Positions 35,040 to 46,344 of a stretch of 64,000 bases of DNA are shown piece by piece. The DNA lies in the NCBI GenBank assembly GCA_026874595.1, contig CM049310.1, positions 83,613,056-83,677,055 of the forward strand, in the 5' to 3' direction. Numbering within the stretch: position 1 is the first letter of the stretch; each line of letters starts with the position of its first letter. The position numbers and the translations under genes were made by a program. Origin of the DNA: Sipunculus nudus (Eukaryota > Annelida > Sipuncula > Golfingiida > Sipunculidae). The notes beneath the pieces are model-generated. The model saw only the letters and a program-made list of their open reading frames with translations, was not told the origin of the DNA and ran no database searches.

Positions 35040-37420
35040 GCCAATCTCAAATTTCATACATGTGTTCACAACTTTTTTCTAAATATTCCCACATCAGGCT
35101 GGGGACATTCTAGATCTGTTCCAAAGATCAACTTTGCCCTTTTTACATTAGCTTCAAGGAGCCTTACTGAGGTTATTGTGCAGAAATCAATACATGACAC
35201 TGTATTGCTGTGACCAGTAGTTTTGTTGCTGTTTTGTGAACATTCTAAATAGTGAGGAAAAAAGGAATGTTATTATACATAGGTTATGCAGTACCTTGGC
35301 CATTATGAACCAGAATGAAGTATTAAAGCTGATATTGTTGAAGATGTTTTTTCTGAACCAGAGTTACATATATTTGCCTACAGTTGTAAGTAGCACTTAT
35401 AGCTGGTAGAATATGTACTGGTATGTGGGCCTGTGAATTTGCTAAAGGGTAAATTGCTAAATCTTTACTATTCATTTCTTGCAAACAATTATGAAATTCT
35501 GTGAGAAAGGTAAATCTGTTTATTGTTCTCTTCCCTAATTAAACTAATACAGGTATATTTATTCATATAAATATAAATGTAAGCATTCATGCAGGCCAAA
35601 TTAATAATGCTAAACCTTCTCTTCTGTTACAGTGCTAATATTTTAAGCAGGATAAACGGTGACTTTCTTGTTCAACAATATTGCTGACCACTTACACATG
35701 TATAAGCATCTGCTTTGTATATCAACATTCTCTGGGTTTCACCACCAGGGCTGGCACAGTGCCAAGAATTGCAATCAGACCAGTGAGAGGGTGGTATCAC
35801 ATTGTATTTTCAACTCCTAAGTTTAAAACTTGTGACACTATACTCCCATTGTGTTTACCGGTATGCACAATGCAATCCTTTGCTCTTATTGATCAGATTA
35901 CAATTCTTGGCCCTGTGCCAGCCCTGGTATAGAAACCCTGAAATACTGGCTAAACAAAGCAGCAGTTAAAGCAAAGGAGATTTGGAATGACTGCACTGAT
36001 ATACTATAACCACTGCATAAGGAGTGTGCTGACCACTCTTTGAATAGGTTATTTCTCTTCAAGTTAAATATTAGCTAAATATCAGACCATTATGAAGATG
36101 ACTCTGAATTATGCAATAATTGTGATTATACCTCCATCAGAAAGCAAGGTATAAGGTCATCCCCTTGGTTAATTACTGGGTTGGCTTGTCTGTTTGCAAT
36201 ATTACACATAAAGTAATGAAATGGTTTTGATGAAAAATGGCTGAGGGTAATACCCAAGGAAAATTCCATCAGATTTTGGCGGTAATCTGGTTCATCATCA
36301 CATGTTTATCATTCAAAGGATTCTATATCACTGTGACATGTATGGTTATTTCTTTGTCCGGGTTGAGAGCTACAGCCATTCATAGGTATTGTGGCCATGT
36401 TCTGTGGCTAGCATCTGTGAATTAGGTTAGTGCACTGTGATACTCTGATACACAGGAAAGTTTTATCGGGATTTTGGCATAGGTACGTAGGCTCTAACAA
36501 TACATCTAATTTTATTCTTAATCCGATTATTGTCTTTTACAGGCTTAGATGTGATGCATCATGCAATTATTTGATACATTGTTATGGCCCTAGCAGTGTG
36601 TGTGTAGAACTAGGTCTGTGCTTCAAGTTTACCTGGGGAGGGGGAGACGATCTTTTAATACCTTTATACCACTTTTGTTATCCAGTGCCTCTACTGTTGA
36701 GTGGTTACCATAACTAAGAGCTTTGATGATGGCCGGTGTTCTAGGTAATAATGACCGTAACGTGTATCCCAGTGTCATCATGTATCGTTAAGCCCTACTT
36801 CAGGGCTCCAGACCAGATTAGCTTTGTGCTGTATGGTGCTCATGAGTTGTCACACCCAGACAAGTCATGTGACTTCAGCTCGATGCAGGGGAAAAGCATC
36901 ATACTGACAACTTGTATAAAAAGTTCATATATTGAAAAAATTCAGAGTGATACTTCAGCTGAGTAAACTTGTGGTTTGTTCACTGGTGTGTACATGAAAA
37001 AAGTATGTTTTTCTCCAATTTAGTGCATCTCTTAAGTTTATTTTGAATTAGTACCAGACTGTTCTGAAATTGTTACTGTTGAATTATGGGTAACATAAAA
37101 TAACAGTTAAAATTTAATATAAATTTTCAAGGGTCCAGTGCTTACTGGTAGGTACAGATTTTGTCATGAGTTCGGGTCACATGATATAATTAATATTCAT
37201 TGGAATCACTGGCTCCCCCAGAGTGGAGTGCTGCTGTAAATTTTTTCATCTGTATGATTTACATTTAGGCTGGCAACACTGCCAATGATAGCTGCCACAG
37301 TTAAATTTGTTTGTAATTTCAAATATTTTCTCAAAAAGGAATACTTTATAGCGAACCTGTGAGCTTATGCGATGGTGTGGATTCTTCCATCAGCTGTTGT
37401 CTGTCATCCACATCTGTACA
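35040..37420. other. intron-like stretch
   Basis: Several open frames of 60-95 codons (35681, 36430, 36751 starts) lack convincing splice boundaries. No repeat with clean edges was found. Confidence 0.45.
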
Positions 37421-37424
37421 TTAA

Positions 37425-38105
37425 CCCAAACTATCTCTAAAACAGCAGGAGCTAGCATCACTAATTAAATTTTATGCAAAAAATCTGTCACCTAAAAAAC
37501 TATCGGATTGAGCATATTATTTTTGCTCTCTGCATTGACTTAGATTTTATGGGGGAAAAGCTTAAACAAACTTTTTAAAATCTTATTCTCTGAAACTGTC
37601 CAGCCAAATTGTTCAACTAATTCCTGAAATATTCTCTCTCAAGAATGTTTGAATGGTTCCAGTTCAGTGATTTTTGCAGAGTTACACAAAGCTAAACTTA
37701 TTTGGCCAAAAAAAGCATACTAAAATTACAATCTCAGAAACGGCAGGGGCTATCATCACCAAATTGTTTACAAATGTTGGTCACATGAGTCGTTTTTTTT
37801 TTAAATTGAGGTATTGGTGGCTCCTCCTGCATCAACCTTTTTTTGTATGAGGGTCATTGGTCATCAGTACTTTTACCCATAATTTCTAAGGAACAGCAGG
37901 AGCTAGCATCACCAAATTTTATGCAAAAATCAGTTGCATGTCAAATATTGTGGGATTGAGCTTTTGTTGTGCCTGTGACCTGCATCAACTTACTTTTCAC
38001 AGGGAAATAGCTAAAAAACCTTTGAAAATCTTCTTCTCCAAAATCTTTCAGCTAAATTAATCAATATTTCACAGAAATGATCTCAGATATGAGAATGTTG
38101 GGCCA
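37425..38105 (+). repeat. degenerate tandem repeat, GGAGCTAGCATCACC family
   Basis: CAGCAGGAGCTAGCATCAC, CGGCAGGGGCTATCATCACC and CAGCAGGAGCTAGCATCACC at about 37443, 37741 and 37893 are each followed by AAATTTTATGCAAAAATC-type sequence and GGATTGAGC phrases. Old tandem or dispersed family. Confidence 0.7.
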
Positions 38106-38699
38106 CCTATATAGTCCTGTTTTTTCATGGGCAAAACCTAATTTTATCCCCTTTCAGGGTCTGTATTAAATATGAGTCATTATGAAACTGTCAAGGTTAT
38201 CTCAATTGTATAAAAATAGATCAGGTTCATTGAATTTTGCTGATTAGACTGAGCCTGTGGGTATATAAGCAGAGCTGTACTGGTAACATAAATAATTGGT
38301 GTCCATATCCAGCTTATGTGAAAGATAAATCCATGAATAATTAATGTAGATCTGTATTCTGATCTTGCTTTTAATAGGCATCTGTTTTTATTCTAAATAT
38401 TTTTGATTAAAAAATTTGATTATGAAGATAATAGCATGAAAAAAACATTGTATCCAAAGTCTTTCAGTATGTGTAAACAGATTTGGTAACATGCCAAGAT
38501 TTTGTTTGTATCTATAAATAGCTTGGCAAACATGCTAACTATTTTAGATTTTGCAACAGACCAAGTTTCAGTCTGCATCTATTTATAGCTTTGGCAGACT
38601 GCCAACTATATTAGATAGGCAACAGGTCAAGTGTTCACTCGGTGCAGTAGCTGCACCTGCATATTACTTTCCGTTCACCTGGGGGCAACTGCATGTCTA

Positions 38700-39060
38700 A
38701 GTTGAGCTTGGTCATCTGAGTGCACCTAACTGAGAAGTTAGATGTATCATCCTGAATTTGTGCATCTCTATACATCTCAGATAGCTTCGTCTACACAAGA
38801 CTGGTGGTGCCACCTAGAATAACTTTTGCACAGTGTATGTCCTTGCTTATTTCTGAGGAGTGATTTGACATGTCAGCCTGAAATTGTGCATGTCTGTACA
38901 TCTTAAAGAGTTTTGTTGTATACAAGACTTGTTTTGCCATCTGCAATTGGTTTTGGGTTTCATGCACCTGTACACATAGCACAACAGTAGTTTGAGGTAT
39001 CTTCCTGAAATTTTCTTTTACACCATACAGGTGGCACCACCTACAATCATTTTGGTGTTG
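38700..39060 (+). repeat. isolated diverged copy of GGTGGCGCCA satellite
   Basis: Contains ACTGGTGGTGCCACCTAGAA, GAGGAGTGATTTGACATGTC, CCTGAAATTGTGCATGTCTG and CAGGTGGCACCACCTACAAT in the order of the 2.4-3.2 kb units. The palindrome cores carry the G-to-A or C-to-T changes expected of CpG decay. Confidence 0.8.
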
Positions 39061-39776
39061 TGTGCATCCATGCCAGTTTTCAGGAGTAATGTTTGTGTAA
39101 TTGGTGCTTTAACTCAAGTTCAAAAGTACTTGCTTTGTACATGTTCATGTCACACATATACTTGAAAAAGTAAGCAAATACTTTTCAAACAATGGTCAAG
39201 CATGTTATCATGGAAGCATTATATGTGATATGTATCCCATTGCACAATTTTGCATTAGGCCTGTAGGCTTTGTTTGTAGTTTCATGTGTTCAGGATTTTC
39301 ATATAAAAACATAATTCACAAAATCTTAAATTAAAATAGATTATATATTTGTGATATATTTTATGGCTGTAATTTTGCTAGATCCTTTCAGATGGGTTTC
39401 AAGCGTACCTGTAATATTTGGCTTTATGTGTCTTTTAAGAAAAAAAAAACTGTTCTCTGTGGTAAAGGAATGAACATCAGATAATTCATGTACAATTTTC
39501 TGACAGACTTATATATTCTGCTATAACTTTCATGATATTGTGTCAGTTTTGTCACCTTTTTGCTGAGAGCTTATGACCTTTACATGCAGATACTAAACAG
39601 TCTATCAAGTTCACCTGTACATCTCTCTCCTGTTGTATGACATTTGTTTAATTCTTTTCTTTTAGATCTTTTCAGAAATGTCTTTTTACTTGTTAGAATG
39701 TTGCCAGTGATACATAAGCGTAGTCCAGGAGACCTGACTGACTGAATTTTAATCCTAATGATTTACAGATTTTGTT

Positions 39777-39828
39777 ATTAATTATTTTTATTATTATTAT
39801 TTTTATTATTATCATTATTATTATTCAG
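39777..39828 (+). promoter_or_regulatory. 3' splice site whose pyrimidine tract is a TTA repeat
   Basis: A run of TTA/TTTTA trinucleotides ends in TTATTATTATTCAG directly before the exon at 39829. The tract is T-rich but regularly interrupted by A, which is unusual for a polypyrimidine tract. CTAATGATTTAC about 70 bp before the exon could serve as a branch-point region. Confidence 0.55.
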
Positions 39829-39939
39829 CATGAACGTGTGATGAGCAAACGGAAGGAGAGGATGGGGAGGGTTCAGATCCCAGAAGCCAACGCCATCAGC
39901 TTCCCATCAATCACTGCCAGTAAACACCATGCGCAACAT
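39829..39939 (+). CDS. coding exon of the main gene, protein unidentified
   Basis: Exactly 111 bp (37 codons), phase 0 at both ends. An AG acceptor precedes it and GTGAGT follows. The peptide begins HERVMSKRKERMGRVQIPEA and ends with SITASKHHAQH. It is strongly basic at the start (KRKER) and serine/histidine-rich at the end. Base composition (GC-rich, balanced) differs sharply from the flanks, as for real coding sequence. An internal ATG (39841) could allow starting within the exon, but its position after a good acceptor argues for an internal exon. It fits in phase with each candidate start exon upstream. The family is not recognised; KRKER could be a basic localisation or binding patch, which is only a guess. 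The last 15 bases and the donor resemble the minisatellite unit that follows. Confidence 0.65.
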
Positions 39940-40124
39940 GTGAGTTATATTTCCCTTGATATACATCATATCACATGCAATACAAGAGTGATGCTTCTGT
40001 TGTCAAACACCACACAAAACCGTGAGTTACACATCTCTTGTCAAGCACCTCGTGTATCACACAGGTAGCACTTACGTTGAAAAGCAACATGCCTAAAACT
40101 CAAGTACTAGAAATACAGATCCTG

Positions 40125-41250
40125 TAACATGGTTCTCTTGACATGCACCACACACAACATGTGAAGTACAGTTCTCTTGACAAGCAGCACACACAACATG
40201 TGAGTTACAACTTACAGTTCTCTTGACATGCCCCACACACAAAATATGAATTACAGTTCTCTTGACAAGCAACACACCCAACATGTGAGTTACAGTTCTC
40301 TTGACATGCACCACACACAACATGTGAGTTACAGTTCTCTTGACCTGCATCACACACAGCATGTGAGTTACAGTTATCTTGACATGCACCACCCAAAAAA
40401 GTGAGTTACAATTCTCATGACCTGCATCACACACAGTATGTGAGTAACAGTTCTCTTGACCTGCATCACACACAACATGTGAGGTACAGTTCTCTTGACC
40501 TGTATCACACACAGCATGTGAGTTACAGTTCTCTTGACTAGCACTGCACACAACATGTGAGTTACAGTTCTCTTGACAAGCACCACACAACATGTGAGGT
40601 ACAGTTCTCTTGACATGCTTCACACAAAATGTGATTTACAGTTCTCTTGACTTACACCACACACAACATGTGAGTTACAGTTCTCTTGACATGCACCACA
40701 CCCAACATGTGAGGTACAGTTCTCTTGACATGCACCACACCCAACATGTGAGTTACAGTTCTCTTGACATGCACCACACACAACATGTGAGTTACAGTTC
40801 TCTTGACAAGCACCACACAACATGTGAGTTACAGTTCTCTTGACAAGCACCACACAACATGTGAGTTACAATCCTCTTGACTTACACCACACACAACATG
40901 TGAGTTACAGTTCTCTTGACATGCACCACTCAAAAAATGTGAGTTACAGTTCTGTTGACATGCACCACACACAACATGTGAGTTACAGTTATCTTGACAT
41001 GCACCACCCAAAAAAGTGAGTTACAATTCTCTTGACCTGCATCACACACAGTATGTGAGTAACAGTTATCTTGACAAGCACTGCACACAACATGTAAGTT
41101 AAAGTTCTCTTGACATGCACCACACACAACATGTGAGGTACAGTTCTCTTGACAAGCAGCACAAGCAACATGTGATCTACAGTTCTCTTGAGAAGCTAAA
41201 GATGTGACATACAAGTTACATTTCTTTTACAAGCACCGCATACAACATGA
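40125..41250. repeat. 39-bp minisatellite, about 28 copies, each with a donor-like site
   Basis: The unit reads GTGAGTTACAGTTCTCTTGA then CATGCACCACACACAACAT (39 bp). Eighteen copies keep GTGAGT and one has GTAAGT; others carry GTGAGG or GTGATT. Because 39 is a multiple of 3, frames stay open for long stretches on both strands. The cysteine-rich CGACQENCNSHVV periodic peptides on the minus strand result from this. They have no promoter or splice context and are not reported as genes. Two further diverged half-units lie between the exon and the array. Confidence 0.93.
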
Positions 41251-41259
41251 CAAAGTTAT

Positions 41260-42180
41260 CAGTTGTTACACAGTAACCAAATATTTCAAAAAGCTTACCA
41301 ACTACAATCAACAATGACTCAATTCATTTTGTAATAACTAAATACCAAGCCAGAATCTTTATAAACTTTTAAGCAGTATATGTTGCTAGTCCATTAATTA
41401 GTCCAGTCAGACATCAGACAGCCTTTCAAGTGATAAGTGAAGTGTTAAGCTGAAGTGTGGATTATATGTGAGGTTTCTTAGCAGTCCATATCCTACTACA
41501 CATGTGCTTGTAAGGTGATGATATGTTCTCTGACCTATCTTAGCAGGTGTAAATGATAATTAATTAGCAGCAAACTTAGTGATCATTCGATTTCCATAGA
41601 GCCCCGCTTTGGCAGATGAACCATAGTTGTCAGACATGGAAAATTAGTTCCCTTTTTTTTTTTGACAAATTTATTTTTCCCAAAACATGTCTCATTTGCA
41701 AACAATGCATCCACAGCGCATCCACTGGATAATGGCTTAACTGGGTTTCCAATGTGGAAATCCCAGTAATAGGTCAAAATTATTTTCCTTGAATTGTGTT
41801 AATTAATCAGGAAAATTTATTTTTCAAGAAATGCTTGAAAACCCTGCAGACTTTATTCTGTCCATATCTGCTTGCCATGCTCTTTTGTACACAATATCTC
41901 AAGAAGTTTGATCAGTTACCATGGAACTTTTATATGTACTATACATAGGAATGTGCAGTATAAAAATTCAGACCACTAAGAAGTCACATATGGTTCCCAG
42001 GTAGGGACATTATTGCTTGATACTGGCTAGCTACATTTCTGCCATGTGCTGTTGTTTAAATATGAATTTACGGAGTCTTGCATCATTAGAAATATCAATT
42101 TTTTATTAGTGTTCTCATGCCAATTATCAGCATTCCTTCTAATACTCAGCCCCAAATTGGGCCCCTTTTGATTCAAGTGG
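41260..42180. other. intron-like stretch
   Basis: No exon or bounded repeat was recognised. Confidence 0.45.
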
Positions 42181-42229
42181 GTGCCGTATAGTAATCACCC
42201 TGTCTGTCTGTCTGTCTGTCGGTCCTTCC

Positions 42230-42935
42230 TTAAATTAAATTTGTTTCCGGATGATAACTCCAATTTGGATTGACATATACATTTCAAACTTGAAATATTT
42301 ATGGCCCACCACTTAAGCAAGAACCCTATTGATTAATGGGTGATGAGGTCAAAGGTCAAGGTCACAGGTCCTGCATTTTTTTAAATTTCTGGGTGTATTT
42401 TAAGCCAAACTTTTTAGGCCAGACCTTCCATCTTGAAGAAATAGGTTACCTGTCAATAGGGGAAGGTCTTTGTCGATCTTGGGGTCACAAGGTCAAAGGC
42501 CAAGGTCACAGGAGCCATCTGTCCACAAACAGATATTAACTATAGTTTGGATTGACATATGGATTTTACTCTGAACATATACATGGCCCACCACTAAAGC
42601 AAAAACCTTGTTGAAATTGGGGTCATGGGGCCAAAGATCAAGGTCACAGGACCCACATCTTTAAAAAGTTTGTGGATGCATTTCATGCCAAATATTTCAT
42701 TCCAGACCATCCATCTTGCCCATACGGGACACCTTCGAATAGGAGGAGATCTCTATCGATCTTTCCATGGGGTCACAAGGTTTAAGATCAAGATCACAGG
42801 AGACATCTGTCCACAAATTCATTTCCGAATGATTACTCCACTTTGGATTGACATATGGATTCCAAACTTAACATATATATTGCCAAAAAGCAAAAAATCT
42901 ATTGATTATGGGGTCATGAGGTCAAAGGTGTTTAA
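42230..42935 (+). repeat. AGGTCA-bearing repeat family, second cluster
   Basis: Five units with cores near 42346, 42487, 42628, 42775 and 42915, spaced about 140 bp. The first keeps GAGGTCAAAGGTCAAGGTCA intact and the others are partly decayed. Companion phrases (GATAACTCCAATTTGGATTG, ATGGCCCACCACT) are shared with 31.1-32.1 kb. Confidence 0.85.
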
Positions 42936-42939
42936 CCCT

Positions 42940-44940
42940 TTACTGTTTACAAGCCACTAAAGAGCACTCAAAATGGGCAACTAGAATGCCATGATATGTA
43001 TAGATTCTTTCATGACAAAAATATTGCATATTATTTCTAAGTTTCAATGATTTTCAATAATCTTCAGCAAACCCTCTTAGTGGGAACTGTTGAAAATTTG
43101 ATAAAGATACAAAAAAGGCTTGAAAAGATATGGCTGTTAGTGTAAATATAAATAGTGTCAGAATTTGTCCGAAATCTAGTATAAATGTAAACAGTAAAGG
43201 GTTAAATACTGTTTTTAGTCAGTTTCCTCTGTCTCTGCATGTTATCAGGTCAGATATCATATTTTCCATGCATCACTCAGCCTGCAATACAAGTCTATGG
43301 GCCTTTTGCGGGGCCTTCCTGACCTGTCAGTATAACATGAAAGAATGATCTGGTCTTGACTTTGTTCTTCTGTACATCCTTCTGTCTGTCTGTAAGTATT
43401 CCACTTTTTGACATCAGTATAGCTGCATATACATTATTTCTTCCTACTTCCTCCAGAAAAAGGATTATTTTATTTTATGAATTCCAGATGTTCACCTGTC
43501 TTTTTGTCTGTCTTTTTATTTCAACTTCCGGTAAGCGCTCTACCTATTGTTATCTAGTTTTACTGAAAATTGATCCTAGACCTGTCATCAATATTAAAAT
43601 CTCCCCCAACTCCCTAATTTAATTGTAATGGATTGTCAATCCTGGGTGGGCATCAATATTAATATTACCTCCACCACACCCCCTCTGGTTAGCTAGGTAG
43701 GTTAATGCATGATCTGTACAGTACCAGTGGAGTCTTTAGTTGTAATTTATGTACTAGGCTGTACAACAGGTATGTTATTGTTACTGGTGGCATTGAGTTG
43801 TATACAGTGAAATGTATCCTATGTTTTCTGCTTGGCTGATCATAACTCTGTGAAGTAATATTGATGCTTATTATCCCTTGACCTGTAATCCTGTGATCAC
43901 TGGCTTGTGGATAATCTGTCTATTCACATAATCTGCTCAGTGTGTGGGCATACAGCCTGAATGGTAAGGCCACACCAATACAATTGTTCTAAGGAATCAG
44001 TTCTCCATCCCTCCTGTTATGGGAGCAATTATGGTAAACCCACAACCCATCCATCCATCTTTCTGTCTATCTGTTGTCCATCATTTAACTTTTAAGAGTA
44101 ATAACCCAAATAACTCACCAGGGCTTGACGGATTTTCACTAACCACATAACTACTTGTCAACAGATGATCACACCCGTGTTTGATAATAAGCAAAATCCA
44201 TGCATGTTTCATGAGGTCAGAGGTCACCATATATACATTACTTGTATTTTGATGACTTTTCATCAAACTCATTTTAAATATTAGCTGAAAGCGTAATTTC
44301 TCAGAAAAATTCATGCATATTTAATGAGGTCAGAGGTCACAGGACATACAACAGGCATATATTGCACCCCCGTGCTGTTGTTCACAGTTTATTTTTTTTT
44401 GGTGAATGAACTCCTGGATATTAAAGTAAATTTGCTGCTCATGCCTCAGTCCCTTTAATAATAAGGCCATAAAAACAAATTATTCGTCTACAGATTTGCC
44501 ACTTCCATTTGCCTTGAATCAAATTTTTTTGGGAAACGAAGACCAGGTCCTGGGTTATGTTCCTTATTTGTGCTTTGACACAAATTTCTCTAAAAATATC
44601 AAATTTATGGAAAATTGGCTAAATTTTGTGTTGATCACCATTTCAAGGACTGGAGCAAGTTTTGTATTTTCTGGGCAAGCTGGCAAAATTCCAAAGATAA
44701 TGTCTCAGCTGGTGAAGAAAAAAATTATTTGTTCCATAAGTCATTATAACAGTAATTTTGTGTTTATGGCCTAATGCAAAATTGTCATTCATTTAGGAAA
44801 TTGAAAATACAATGAAGTTTGTATTGGTTATCCACATGCACCATTAAAAAAAATAGTTGCATGTGATTGATCTCAACTGCATGTCTTCAAAATAAATGAA
44901 AAATAGAGATTTTCAAAATACCAACCTATGTTGTATTTTA
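42940..44940. other. intron-like stretch with a short AGGTCAGAGGTCA repeat
   Basis: Two related blocks near 44200 and 44315 read CATGCATRTTTMATGAGGTC then AGAGGTCAC, so they also hold a direct AGGTCA repeat with one-base spacing. GTAAAGGGTTAAA and TTTAACCCTTTACTGTTTAC lie at about 42927-42946 and 43190-43205 in inverted orientation. No exon supported. Confidence 0.45.
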
Positions 44941-44947
44941 ATCAGTT

Positions 44948-44963
44948 CCCCCCCCCCCCCCCA
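44948..44963. repeat. poly-C tract
   Basis: Uninterrupted C run of about 15 bases. Length may be uncertain in the assembly. Confidence 0.8.
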
Positions 44964-45048
44964 CCATCACCAAACTGGCCCCTGTTATTGATCTAGTTTA
45001 CAGATATTTAATTGTGGATTAGGAGCTGACCTCATAACTCTGTAACAG

Positions 45049-45078
45049 ACACACGGACAAGTGGAGGATGATCTCAAT
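45049..45078 (+). CDS. possible 30-bp microexon
   Basis: The acceptor-like ACTCTGTAACAG precedes 45049 and the donor GTAAGCAC follows 45078. The ten codons read THGQVEDDLN, phase 0 at both ends, so they could be included or skipped between the exon at 39829 and the block ending at 49687 without a frame change. The peptide is acidic and protein-like, but a 30-bp block with ordinary signals can easily be chance. Confidence 0.3.
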
Positions 45079-45684
45079 GTAAGCACTTGTAGACTGGTGA
45101 CAAGTCTCATTTTAAGTACCGTATTTTGGAGACACTCCTGCTGCAGACCTCAATAGACTCCAAGCACATTACAAGTCCACTTCACCCTGTACAGTTAAAG
45201 TAGGAACATGGGTAACACTTAATGAGGGGTAATGGTGGATTAAATGAAAGGAGCAGTTGCTTTGAATTCCTTTTCATCAAAACATCCAAAGAATTGTGTA
45301 ATGATTATATTGAGCCTTTTTTTTCAGTAGTTCTCATATAACTATAAGTTTTTATTTCATATTTCTAAATATATTTAATAAAATAGCAAATTTCATATAT
45401 AGGTCAGATTACTACTATTTTCTTGTTAAACATTAAATATTTAAAGTCAATAAAAATATAATTATGTTTCTCAAGCACTTTTCTTTCAGAAAATAAAACA
45501 AGTGGCTTTTTTATTTATTTATTTTTTTCAATTTGAAGATATAAGTGAATTTTATTATTTCCCATGCATTGACATAAAATGACAGCTAATGATTAAATAT
45601 GGTTTAATAATTATGTATATGTGGAATAAGTCAAAATTTGGACGATAAGTCTATTTTGAACATAAATACCCAGGGTAAATCAAG

Positions 45685-45687
<3 letters not shown>

Positions 45688-45773
<86 letters not shown>

Positions 45774-45786
45774 GTTTATATATATA
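45688..45786. repeat. (TA)n microsatellite
   Basis: Long TA run with interruptions (TGTATA, TTTATATGTTTATA) towards its right end. YIYIY-type frames on both strands are artefacts. Confidence 0.95.
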
Positions 45787-46077
45787 GCTCCCAACCATTG
45801 TCTGTAACACAGACACTTGACTATTCACATGGTTTTCCCCCAAAATTTTATGTTCAATGTAGATTGACAGTTGGGACAGAAATAAGCAATGGGAGTATTG
45901 TCAGTTGAGTTCTGATTAATCAGGTTTATATACTGAATAGTCTTTCCCGTAGCAAGTCTGCTAGGCGTTTGAAAGCAGGAAACAGTGTCTCTGTGTTTAT
46001 CAGAGAAGAACTTATTTTTATTACTATTTTCAAAAATTATATAAAAAAAATAAAATTCAAAGACAGTTAATCGAATT

Positions 46078-46340
46078 CATCATTGCCAAAAATAATTTTC
46101 TTGAAAAATAGATATTTCTTATCCAGAAAAAAAAATCTTTCTGTTAACAAGAAATCCTCAAGATATATTTTCTTGATTTATGGGCAGCATGCTTAAGGTC
46201 AAGACGATATATCTAGCTTTTCTTAAGACAAAATATATCATCTCATCATAAGGAATATTTCCTTCATCAGAATATCCCAAGATATTATTTCTTGCCATAA
46301 GATTTCTTTTTCATGAAAATTTGATTTTGGCAGTGATGAG
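46078..46340. mobile_element. fold-back / TIR element, 263 bp
   Basis: The left CATCATTGCCAAAAATAATT, continuing TTCTTGAAAAATAGATATTTCTTATCC, is matched imperfectly by the reverse complement of the right end (CTCATCACTGCCAAAATCAA..) over about 55 bp. Further short inverted pieces (TTTCTTG/CAAGAAA) lie inside. No clear target duplication. No coding capacity. Confidence 0.7.
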
Positions 46341-46344
46341 TTTT

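Noticed and set aside
40093-40623. 176-codon minus-strand frame with periodic cysteines (CGACQENCNSHVV), resembling a cysteine-rich secreted repeat protein
   Set aside because: It is the direct translation of the 39-bp minisatellite. The period is a multiple of three, and frames on both strands and in other phases are similarly open. No signal peptide, splice or promoter context is visible.
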